DNA from: Spartobacteria bacterium
GTDB lineage: Bacteria > Verrucomicrobiota > Verrucomicrobiia > Chthoniobacterales > Chthoniobacteraceae
Direction: 5' to 3'
Assembly: GCA_025350985.1 (NCBI GenBank)
Contig: JANXWU010000313.1
Span: forward strand, 1 to 5,580
DNA: 5,580 nt
A program made the position numbers and the translations under genes. Every line of letters starts with the position of its first letter. Within the stretch, counting starts at the first letter, position 1. This document shows positions 1-5,580 of the stretch, piece by piece. The notes under the pieces were generated by a model, which saw nothing but the letters and a program-made list of their open reading frames with translations, had not been told where the DNA came from and made no database searches.

Positions 1-284
1 CCCTCGGTGGCGAAATCGCGGCGCCCACGCTCGACGGCAAGGCATCGCTGAAAGTACCGCCGGGCACGCAGGGCGGAACCGTCTTCAAATTGCGCGGAAG
101 AGGAATTCCCACGCTGCAGTCCAGCACCCGGGGGGATTTGCTCGTCCGTGTGCTCGTGGAAGTGCCGAGCAAGCTGAACAGCGAGCAGCGGAAAAAGCTC
201 GAGGAGTTCGCCGAACTTTGCGGCGACGAAAACACACCGATGCACAAAAGCTTTTTCGAGAAGGCGAAAGAGTTTTTCCGCTGA
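1..284 (+). CDS. dnaJ: Chaperone protein DnaJ (Hsp40), C-terminal part
   Basis: This is the 3' end of a gene that begins left of the window; the frame starts at base 3 and gives 93 residues before TGA at 282-284. The visible part is the second beta-sandwich substrate-binding domain plus the dimerisation tail of DnaJ. Diagnostic pieces are [11 protein letters not shown] (the family has G-x-x-I/V-x-V-P-T-L-D-G), [21 protein letters not shown], and [13 protein letters not shown] followed by a charged helix ([15 protein letters not shown]). In the family, DnaJ delivers unfolded clients to DnaK and stimulates its ATPase through an N-terminal J domain. That domain and the zinc-finger repeats lie outside the window, so type I (DnaJ) rather than a CbpA-like type II protein is inferred from the tail and from the rsmE neighbour. 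The C-terminus ends in KAKEFFR, a normal-looking finish. No truncation other than the window edge is seen. Confidence 0.93.
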   Translation, partial: LGGEIAAPTLDGKASLKVPPGTQGGTVFKLRGRGIPTLQSSTRGDLLVRVLVEVPSKLNSEQRKKLEEFAELCGDENTPMHKSFFEKAKEFFR

Positions 285-358
285 TGGCAGATTTTTGATC
301 CGAGCATTTCTGGGATCTTTTGAATCCAAAATCTCCACCAAGCGTTTGATTTTTCGTC

Positions 359-1105
359 ATGCATCGTTTCTACATCGCGCCCGAAAACTGGAACATCGAC
401 CGGCTCGTGCTCGACGCGGATGAAACGCATCACGCCATCAACGTGCTTCGGCTGGAAAAAGGCGGACGGGCGGTGGTCTTCAACGGACGAGGAGCAGAGG
501 CCACGGTTGAGGTGGCGGAGATTTCCAAACGCAGCGTCGAACTGCGGCGCATCCAACACGCGCAGACGCCAAAGCTGCGCTGTGCCATCACGCTGGGCCA
601 GGCGATTCCGAAAGGCAAAAACATGGACCTCATCGTCCAAAAGGCGACCGAGCTGGGCGCGTCCGCCATCGTGCCCTTGATTTCCGAACGCACCGTCGTG
701 CAATACGACGCCGGCGAGGCACCCGCGAAACAGGCCAAATGGCAGACGATCGCGATTGAAGCCGCGAAACAGTGCGGTCAAAACTGGCTGCCGACTCTGC
801 ACGCACCGCAAACCCCGAAGTCATTCTTCGACTCGAAACCGCGCTTCGATTTGATGCTGATCGCCTCACTGCAACCCGACACGCAGCATTTGAAAATGGT
901 CCTCGCCGAACACGAAGCGCAGCACAAAACGCGACCATCCAACGCACTCGTGCTCGTCGGTCCGGAAGGCGATTTCACGCCGGCAGAAGTCTCGCTCGCG
1001 CGCAGTGCGGGCTGCCGTCCCATCACGCTCGGCCCGATTATTCTCCGCACGGAGACTGCTGCGCTTTACTGCCTGAGCGTGCTTTCCTACGAGTTGCTCG
1101 TTTGA
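359..1105 (+). CDS. rsmE: 16S rRNA (uracil(1498)-N3)-methyltransferase RsmE
   Basis: A complete 248-residue protein, normal length for RsmE. In this family the enzyme uses S-adenosylmethionine to methylate N3 of U1498 of 16S rRNA in the assembled 30S subunit, in the cytoplasm. An N-terminal PUA-like RNA-binding domain (about 1-70, with HHAINVLRLEKGG at 24-36) is followed by a SPOUT methyltransferase domain with the C-terminal trefoil knot. Family signatures are KGKNMDLIVQKATELG (85-100), ISER (108-111), EAAKQCGQ (134-141), the SAM-binding LVGPEGDF (199-206) and the knot motif LGPIILRTETA (224-234). The residue at 227 is Ile where many members have Arg; the remaining knot residues are kept. 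ATG at 359 is chosen because MHRFYIAP fits the usual RsmE N-terminus; there is no clear Shine-Dalgarno sequence. It lies 74 bases after dnaJ on the same strand, a recurrent neighbourhood in bacteria, and could be co-transcribed with it. Confidence 0.95.
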   Translation: MHRFYIAPENWNIDRLVLDADETHHAINVLRLEKGGRAVVFNGRGAEATVEVAEISKRSVELRRIQHAQTPKLRCAITLGQAIPKGKNMDLIVQKATELGASAIVPLISERTVVQYDAGEAPAKQAKWQTIAIEAAKQCGQNWLPTLHAPQTPKSFFDSKPRFDLMLIASLQPDTQHLKMVLAEHEAQHKTRPSNALVLVGPEGDFTPAEVSLARSAGCRPITLGPIILRTETAALYCLSVLSYELLV

Positions 1106-1140
1106 TCACGCGCGTGCGGAATCAACTTGCGCCAGAATAT

Positions 1141-1280
1141 TGTCATTCTGAGCGAAGGCTTGGCAGAGTCGAAGAATCTCATAACCCTTCTTCGGCGTGC
1201 GGCCGCGCTGGGAAAGTGCATGAGATTTTTCGTCTCCGTTCCGTTCGTTGGTGGCGAACTCCACTGCGCTCAGAATGACA
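1141..1280. repeat. Imperfect palindromic intergenic repeat with nested inverted arms (MITE/REP-like)
   Basis: The outer arms are a perfect 14-base inverted pair: TGTCATTCTGAGCG at 1141-1154 and CGCTCAGAATGACA at 1267-1280. Inside them is a second pair, CGAAGAATCTCAT at 1170-1182 and ATGAGATTTTTCG at 1220-1232, matching at 12 of 13 positions. The arms are lopsided: 15 bases separate outer from inner arm on the left and 34 on the right. The central part (1183-1219) is not symmetric. The word TGTCATTCTGAGCG followed by CGAAGAATCTC is one I recognise from dispersed intergenic repeats in many environmental bacterial genomes. Those repeats give rise to spurious predicted peptides with HSER..EES or VILSEAKNL-like strings, and such strings appear here in translation (CHSERRLGRVEES, VILSEGLAESKNL). 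Only one copy is in the window, so dispersal is inferred. It sits between rsmE and glgE and could fold into a long hairpin that separates the two transcription units. Confidence 0.8.
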
Positions 1281-1362
1281 CGAGCTTTGTTCAAATGAGT
1301 CACTTTCCAGAAAACCCGCGTCTTGCCCGCGCCTTCGATTTTACTGAGAATCCGGCGAAACC

Positions 1363-3402
1363 ATGAACGCCAAACCCGCCACCGTCGTCATCGAAAACGT
1401 CACGCCGCTGATCGACGGCGGGCGTCATCCCGTCAAGCGCATCGCGGGCGAGGACATGGTCGTGGAGGCCGATGTTTTCAAAGACGGACACGACGTCGTC
1501 CACGCCGTCTTGAAATGGCGCGAGGCGGGCGGGAAGCGCTGGAACGAAACGCCGCTGAACCCAATCCCCAACGGCAACGACCGCTGGCGCGCGACGTGTT
1601 CGTTTTTTGAAAACACGACCTACGAATATACGATCGAAGCGTGGGGCGAACAGTTTCTGACGTGGCAGCATGAGTTCAGGAAAAAGTTTCAGGCTGGCAT
1701 CACGGAACTGAGCAGCGAGATGCTCGAAGGCGCGCAACTCATCGCGGATGCCGCCGCGCGTGCGAAAGGTTCGCGCGACGCGACACGGCTCACGGAAATT
1801 GCCGCCAAAGTGAAGGCGGGCTCGCCGGAACAGGTCGATGAAATCGCGCACTGGAGCGAACTGGAGGCGCTGATGGCGCATTGGCCGGATCGTGCGGAGA
1901 CGACGGAGTTCACGCTCGATGTGACCGGCCGCGGGGCTTGCGAGCACGTCTATCCGCGCGTCACCGTCGATCGCGAGCGCGCGGCCTTTGCGGCTTGGTA
2001 TGAATTTTTCCCGCGCTCGGCGGAGGGACGTGCGGAGAAAGGCTCGACGTTTCGCGATTGCCTGCCGCGCCTCGACGACGCGAAGGCGATGGGATTCGAC
2101 GTGATTTATTTTCCGCCCATCCATCCCGTGGGTCTCACGAAACGCAAAGGCCGCAATAACGCGACCACGTGCGAACCCGGCGAGCCCGGCGTTCCCTACG
2201 CCATCGGCAACCGCCATCAAAAATGCCCGAACGGCGGCGGTCACAAGGACGTCGCGCCGGAACTCGGCACCCTCGAAGATTTTCGCTGGCTGGTGGGTGA
2301 AATCACCAAGCGCGGGATGGAACTCGCGCTCGACTTCGCCATCAACTGCTCGCCGGACCACCCGTACGTCCATGATCACCCGGAATGGTTTTTTCACCGC
2401 CCGGACGGCACGATCAAATACGCTGAGAACCCGCCGAAAAAGTACGAGGACGTTTATCCGCTGAACTATTGGAACGAAAACTGGCAGTCGCTCTGGGATG
2501 AGATGACGAGCATTATTTTGTTCTGGGCGGAGAATGGCGTGCGGACGTTTCGCGTGGACAATCCGCACACGAAACCCGTCGCGTTTTGGGAATACCTTAT
2601 CGGCAAAGTGCGCGCAAAATTCCCCGACGTGATTTTCCTCAGTGAAGCTTTCACGCGTCTGAAAATGATGAAAGCGCTCGCGAAAATCGGTTACCAGCAG
2701 AGCTACACCTACTTCACCTGGCGCAACTCCAAGCAGGAACTCACGGAGTATTTCACCGAGTTGATGCATCCCGAGACGGCGGAGTATTTTCGCGGAAACC
2801 TGTTCACGAACACGCCGGACATTTTGCCGGTTTTCCTGCAACAGGGCGGTCGTGCCGCCTTCATGATTCGGGCCGTGCTCGCGGCCACGCTTTCGTCTGT
2901 TTACGGCATCTACAGCGGTTTCGAGCTTTGTGAAAATGCCGCGCTGCCCGGCAAGGAGGAGTATCTCGACTCGGAAAAATACCAGTGGAAAGAGCGCGAC
3001 TGGAACGCGCCCGGAAACATCAAAGACTGCCTCACACGACTGAACCGCATCCGCCTCGAAAATCGCGCGCTGCACGAATATGCGAACCTGCGTTTCTTCA
3101 AAGCCGAGAACGCCAACGTGCTCTTCTACGGAAAGATGACCGAGTCGCGTGACAACATCGTGCTCGTGATTGTGAATCTCGATCCGTGGCAGGCGCACGA
3201 CAGTTTCATCGAAGTGCCGGTGGAGACATTCGGCTGGCTCGACGGCGACACGTACCAAGTCCACGACCTCCTCACCGACGAACGCTACCTTTGGCGTGGC
3301 GCTCGCAATTTCGTGAAACTCGATCCGCACACCAAGCCCGCTCACATCTTCCGCATCCGCCGCTGGCTGAGCCGCGAACAGGACTTCGACTATTTTCTGT
3401 GA
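1363..3402 (+). CDS. glgE: Alpha-1,4-glucan:maltose-1-phosphate maltosyltransferase GlgE (GH13_3)
   Basis: A complete 679-residue protein, normal for GlgE. The family moves maltosyl units from alpha-maltose 1-phosphate to the non-reducing end of alpha-1,4-glucans, releasing phosphate, in the cytoplasm. An N-terminal beta-sandwich domain (about 7-110) begins VVIENVTPLIDGGRHPVKR and contains EADVFKDGHDVV and YEYTIEAWGEQFLTW. A helical insert (about 111-180) follows, then the (beta/alpha)8 domain from AAFAAWYEFFPRS (207-219). Active-site motifs are ENPPKKYEDVYP (355-366), FRVDNPHTKP with probable nucleophile Asp399, FLSEAFTR with acid/base Glu428, and NTPDIL with Asp486. Then come GIYSGFELCEN (515-525), YLDSEKYQ (534-541) and a C-terminal beta domain with VIVNLDPW. 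The NPHTKP and QQSYTYFTWRN strings separate GlgE from ordinary amylases. ATG 1363 is forced by an in-frame TGA at 1345-1347; no strong Shine-Dalgarno is seen. The stop overlaps the creB-like start by four bases. No treS, maltokinase or glgB is in the window. Confidence 0.96.
   Translation: MNAKPATVVIENVTPLIDGGRHPVKRIAGEDMVVEADVFKDGHDVVHAVLKWREAGGKRWNETPLNPIPNGNDRWRATCSFFENTTYEYTIEAWGEQFLTWQHEFRKKFQAGITELSSEMLEGAQLIADAAARAKGSRDATRLTEIAAKVKAGSPEQVDEIAHWSELEALMAHWPDRAETTEFTLDVTGRGACEHVYPRVTVDRERAAFAAWYEFFPRSAEGRAEKGSTFRDCLPRLDDAKAMGFDVIYFPPIHPVGLTKRKGRNNATTCEPGEPGVPYAIGNRHQKCPNGGGHKDVAPELGTLEDFRWLVGEITKRGMELALDFAINCSPDHPYVHDHPEWFFHRPDGTIKYAENPPKKYEDVYPLNYWNENWQSLWDEMTSIILFWAENGVRTFRVDNPHTKPVAFWEYLIGKVRAKFPDVIFLSEAFTRLKMMKALAKIGYQQSYTYFTWRNSKQELTEYFTELMHPETAEYFRGNLFTNTPDILPVFLQQGGRAAFMIRAVLAATLSSVYGIYSGFELCENAALPGKEEYLDSEKYQWKERDWNAPGNIKDCLTRLNRIRLENRALHEYANLRFFKAENANVLFYGKMTESRDNIVLVIVNLDPWQAHDSFIEVPVETFGWLDGDTYQVHDLLTDERYLWRGARNFVKLDPHTKPAHIFRIRRWLSREQDFDYFL
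3399..3402 (+). other. GTGA stop/start overlap joining glgE to the response regulator gene
   Basis: GTG at 3399-3401 starts the response regulator and overlaps the glgE stop TGA at 3400-3402. There is no well-spaced Shine-Dalgarno; the nearest purine stretch, AACAGGA at 3377-3383, is too far upstream. Terminating ribosomes probably restart here (translational coupling), which is inferred from the geometry. Confidence 0.75.
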
Positions 3403-4109
3403 ACCCGGAGCCGACAGCCGGCAGCCCCGGCGCGCGCATTCTCGTGGTCGAAGACGATCCCCGCATCTGCGACGTGCTCGAGTACGCGCTGAAGGCCGAC
3501 GGATACAGCGTCCGCACGACTCAGCGTGGACGGGAAGCGGTCACGCTTTGCCAGACAAATTCACCGGAACTGATCGTGCTCGACGTCGGGTTGCCGGACA
3601 TCGACGGCTTTGAGGTCTGTCGCCAGATTCGCGCATTTTCCGACGTGCCGGTGATTTTTCTCACCTCTCGCGGCGATGAGATCAACCGTGTCGTCGGCCT
3701 CGAACTTGGCGGCGACGATTACGTGGCGAAGCCGTTCAGCACGCGCGAATTGCTCGCACGCATCAAGGCGATTCGCCGTCGCCGCGTCTCGCCGAGCCAG
3801 CAACCAAGCGGCTCGGCGGGCATCTTCCATTATGGACCGATCGAGATCGACGCGGACAAATTCCGCGTGCGCTGCGGCGGCGAAGACGTGCCGCTGACCC
3901 GTCAGGAGTTCAAGCTGCTCGATCTGCTCGTGCATCATCCGGGTCGAGTATTCACCCGCGAACAGGTGCTTGACCAAGCTTGGGGCGACGGCGGATTCGT
4001 CACCGACCGCACCATCGACGTTCACATCAAAACGCTGCGGAAAAAATTCGGCGACTTTGAGTTCATCGAAACTGTGCGAGGCATCGGCTATCGCGCCACG
4101 GAACTGTGA
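3399..4109 (+). CDS. creB: CreB-like response regulator (OmpR/PhoB family, receiver plus winged helix)
   Basis: A 236-residue two-domain regulator of normal length. The receiver domain (about 12-128) has the acidic pocket Glu18/Asp19 in ILVVEDDP, phospho-acceptor Asp62 in IVLDVGLPDIDGFEVCRQI, Thr89 in VIFLTSR and Lys111 in DDYVAKPFS. A short linker (130-140) leads to the winged-helix DNA-binding domain (about 143-234) with LTRQEFKLLDLL, GRVFTREQVLDQAW, the recognition-helix region TDRTIDVHIKTLRKKF (202-217) and a terminal wing ending ETVRGIGYRA. Against E. coli CreB recalled from memory, shared strings include LDVGLPDI-GFE-CRQ, GLE-G-DDYVAKPFS-RE and DRT-D-HIKTLR; together with the CreC-like partner this favours CreB over PhoB. 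GTG 3399 is chosen because it overlaps the glgE stop and gives a short normal tail (about 11 residues) before the receiver. The frame is open further left, but that stretch reads out of frame through glgE. It presumably acts as a phosphorylation-controlled transcription factor; its targets are not shown. Confidence 0.88.
   Translation: MNPEPTAGSPGARILVVEDDPRICDVLEYALKADGYSVRTTQRGREAVTLCQTNSPELIVLDVGLPDIDGFEVCRQIRAFSDVPVIFLTSRGDEINRVVGLELGGDDYVAKPFSTRELLARIKAIRRRRVSPSQQPSGSAGIFHYGPIEIDADKFRVRCGGEDVPLTRQEFKLLDLLVHHPGRVFTREQVLDQAWGDGGFVTDRTIDVHIKTLRKKFGDFEFIETVRGIGYRATEL
4106..4109 (+). other. GTGA stop/start overlap joining the response regulator to the histidine kinase gene
   Basis: GTG at 4106-4108 starts the kinase and overlaps the regulator stop TGA at 4107-4109. 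Only a weak ACGGA (4098-4102) lies just upstream, too close to be a good Shine-Dalgarno. The geometry is identical to the junction at 3399, so coupled translation of kinase and regulator is inferred. Confidence 0.75.
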
Positions 4110-5580
4110 GCGCGAACAATCCATTACGCGGAATCGTCGCGGGCACCGTCCTTTTCATCTCGCGCCTGATCTCCCGGTTCGCGCCGCCGCTGCACAGCAT
4201 TCGGTGGAAAATTTTCGTCCTCTTCATGGCGGTGCTCATCCTGCCGCTCGCGCTGGTCGGATACAAAATCCGCGGCAGCATCGAAACGAGCTACTTGCAC
4301 TCGACCGAGGAAGGGATGATCGACACCGCCACGGTGGTCGCCGAACTCTACGCGCGGCTGGTCATGGAAAACGGTGACGACGCGAAAATAATTGGCACGG
4401 AGTTGCAGCGCGTTTACGCGAACCTCGATCAGACCGCACAAATCAAAGCGCGGCTTTTCGGTTTCACAAAAAACGAAGTCGATACCCGCATCCTCGCCTT
4501 CGATCAGACGGGTCGCGTCGTCTTCGACACCGGCAAATCCACCGCGCGGGGAGAGGATTTTTCGCGATGGGTCGATGTGAGTTCCGCGTTGCGCGGTAAG
4601 TACGGCTCGCGATGGGAACTCGATCACGCCAGCAATCGCGTGAATCTTTACAGCACCGTGCCGGTCCTCGTTGGTCGTAAAATTGTCGGCGCGGTCAGCG
4701 TGTCCAAGCCGACAAACCGAGTGCGCAACTTCATCGCGCGGCAGTTGAAGAATCTCGCCGTGCCTATCCTGCTTGCGGTGACGCTGGCAGTCGCGTTGGC
4801 GTTTCTGCTTTCTGGTTACATCACGCGCACGGTGGCCGGACTCGCGAGCAAAGCCGAACGCATCGCCTCCGGGGAGCCGAATGTGAAATTGGAAACGTGG
4901 TCGAAAAGCGAACTCGGCGCGCTCGCCCGCAGCGTGGAAAAGATGCGCCGCAAACTGGAAGGCAAGGCCTACATCGAGGAAATGGCGACGACCCTTTCGC
5001 ACGAGTTGAAGACTCCGCTCGCGTCGATTCGCGGGGCGGCCGAGTTGCTGGAAAACGGCACGGTGCGCGACGATGCGACTCGCGCAAAATTCCTTGGCAA
5101 CATTCAGAGTGAAGTCCAGCGGTTGGACGGAATCGTGAACGATCTGCTGAAACTTTCGCGCCTGGAAACTCATCCCGAGCCAGCGCCCGCGGAACCAGTC
5201 GATGCCATCGCGATCACGCGCGACACCGGCGAGATTTACCGGTCGCGAGCCGAAAATGCCGGCATCACATTTGTGGGTGAGTTGCCACCCGCGCCGCTTA
5301 AAATCAGGGTTCCCGAGGCGGCTCTCCGGCAAGTGCTCGCGAACCTTCTCGATAACGCGCTCCAGTTCACCCCCGCGGGCGGCACCGTGTCACTCGCTCT
5401 CTTGCGCACCACGGGGCATGCCGAAATTCGCGTGCGCGACACCGGGGCAGGCATCGAGACGGATCTACTGCCGAAGATTTTCGACCGCTTTTTTACCACG
5501 GAAAATCCGCGCACCGGCAATCGCGGCACGGGTCTCGGCCTCGCCATCGTGAAGTCAATCGTGGAGCAAAATCGCGGCAC
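4106..5580 (+). CDS. creC: CreC-like membrane sensor histidine kinase, 3' end missing
   Basis: The frame from GTG 4106 is open to the window edge: 491 residues, no stop, probably lacking the last few tens of residues. Layout: N-terminal stretch (1-33), membrane helix 1 (about 36-52), extracytoplasmic sensor (about 55-212), membrane helix 2 (about 217-238), HAMP (about 239-290), dimerisation/phosphoacceptor domain with LSHELKTPLASIRGAAELL (His299), then ATPase domain with N box NLLDNALQFT (Asn413, Asn417), G1 DTGAGI (Asp445), F box FDRFF (459-463) and G2 GTGLGLAI (474-481). Relative to E. coli CreC recalled from memory, the sensor shares the pattern TE-x-x-x-IDTAT-x-x-AEL (here 67-81) and RW-DV-x-x-x-LRG-YG (154-167), and the linker shares MR-KLEGK-YIE (280-291). 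In enterobacteria CreC responds to carbon supply and phosphorylates CreB. It overlaps its partner gene by four bases. All catalytic boxes seen are intact, so it should be active. Confidence 0.88.
   Translation, partial: MSANNPLRGIVAGTVLFISRLISRFAPPLHSIRWKIFVLFMAVLILPLALVGYKIRGSIETSYLHSTEEGMIDTATVVAELYARLVMENGDDAKIIGTELQRVYANLDQTAQIKARLFGFTKNEVDTRILAFDQTGRVVFDTGKSTARGEDFSRWVDVSSALRGKYGSRWELDHASNRVNLYSTVPVLVGRKIVGAVSVSKPTNRVRNFIARQLKNLAVPILLAVTLAVALAFLLSGYITRTVAGLASKAERIASGEPNVKLETWSKSELGALARSVEKMRRKLEGKAYIEEMATTLSHELKTPLASIRGAAELLENGTVRDDATRAKFLGNIQSEVQRLDGIVNDLLKLSRLETHPEPAPAEPVDAIAITRDTGEIYRSRAENAGITFVGELPPAPLKIRVPEAALRQVLANLLDNALQFTPAGGTVSLALLRTTGHAEIRVRDTGAGIETDLLPKIFDRFFTTENPRTGNRGTGLGLAIVKSIVEQNRG

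Noticed and set aside
297..321. Possible terminator after dnaJ: GATCC (297-301) and GGATC (313-317) followed by TTTT
   Set aside because: The stem is only 5 base pairs with an 11-base loop, too weak to call. A neighbouring TTTTG/CAAAA hairpin (318-331) is equally weak and AT-only except for one pair.
772..1278. A 168-codon + strand open frame overlapping the rsmE 3' end and the repeat
   Set aside because: It is out of frame with rsmE, arginine- and alanine-rich, and ends in the repeat. No domain is seen.
1281..1362. Promoter for glgE, for example TTGCCC (1323-1328) with TTTACT (1340-1345)
   Set aside because: The two boxes are only 11 bases apart and poor matches. No other -35/-10 pair in this leader is convincing. 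No TTCAC-N6-TTCAC repeat (the E. coli CreB site) was seen here by eye.
1127..1366. Small open frames over the rsmE-glgE gap, including 1127-1366 (+) and 1106-1303 (-)
   Set aside because: They are translations of the palindromic repeat (VILSEGLAESKNL-like strings), a well-known source of false gene calls, and they lack any ribosome binding site.
1300..3345. A 681-codon open frame on the minus strand opposite glgE
   Set aside because: It mirrors glgE almost end to end, and its translation is rich in R, V, F and H with no recognisable domain. It is an antisense shadow of a GC-rich gene with strong codon bias.
3186..3398. N-terminal extension of the response regulator by about 71 codons into glgE
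   Set aside because: This part reads through the glgE C-terminal domain in another frame and yields arginine/proline-rich sequence without homology. GTG 3399 gives a normal-sized OmpR-family protein.
3561..4124. A 187-codon minus-strand open frame opposite the response regulator
   Set aside because: It is a shadow of the CreB-like gene, whose receiver and winged-helix motifs are complete on the + strand.
4124..5332. A 402-codon open frame on the minus strand opposite the histidine kinase
   Set aside because: The + strand frame from 4106 encodes a kinase with every conserved box, while the antisense product has no recognisable motif. It is a shadow.

Overview
The window is GC-rich bacterial chromosome (composition judged by eye, not counted) with every recognisable gene on the + strand and tightly packed. 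There are no tRNA, rRNA, CRISPR, phage or transposase genes. Gene content and style (dnaJ next to rsmE, a GlgE-type maltosyltransferase, weak or absent Shine-Dalgarno sequences, and an intergenic palindromic repeat beginning TGTCATTCTGAGCG) suggest an environmental Gram-negative-type bacterium. Verrucomicrobiota or a relative is my best guess, held only moderately, because no phylogenetic marker can be tested here.

Region 1 (1-1105) is housekeeping: the 3' end of dnaJ (Hsp40 co-chaperone), a 74-base gap, then a complete rsmE (16S rRNA m3U1498 methyltransferase). Region 2 (1106-1362) is a 257-base non-coding gap. It holds a 140-base imperfect palindromic repeat (1141-1280) with two nested pairs of inverted arms, then about 80 bases of leader in which I see no convincing promoter. 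Region 3 (1363-5580) is a compact gene set: glgE (maltose-1-phosphate:glucan maltosyltransferase), a CreB-like OmpR-family response regulator, and a CreC-like membrane histidine kinase that runs off the right edge. Both junctions are the same 4-base GTGA overlap, in which the GTG start of the next gene overlaps the TGA stop of the one before. This strongly suggests one translationally coupled operon.

The kinase reading frame is the least obvious gene here because it has no stop in the window and starts with GTG. Translated from 4106 it gives 491 residues with every histidine kinase box and a sensor region that resembles E. coli CreC closely. The biological point of interest is the coupling of an alpha-glucan-building enzyme to a carbon-responsive (CreBC-like) two-component system. 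This implies that glucan synthesis and carbon sensing are made together, and perhaps that the system regulates its own operon. I see no clearly undescribed system; the individual families are known and the novelty lies in the arrangement.
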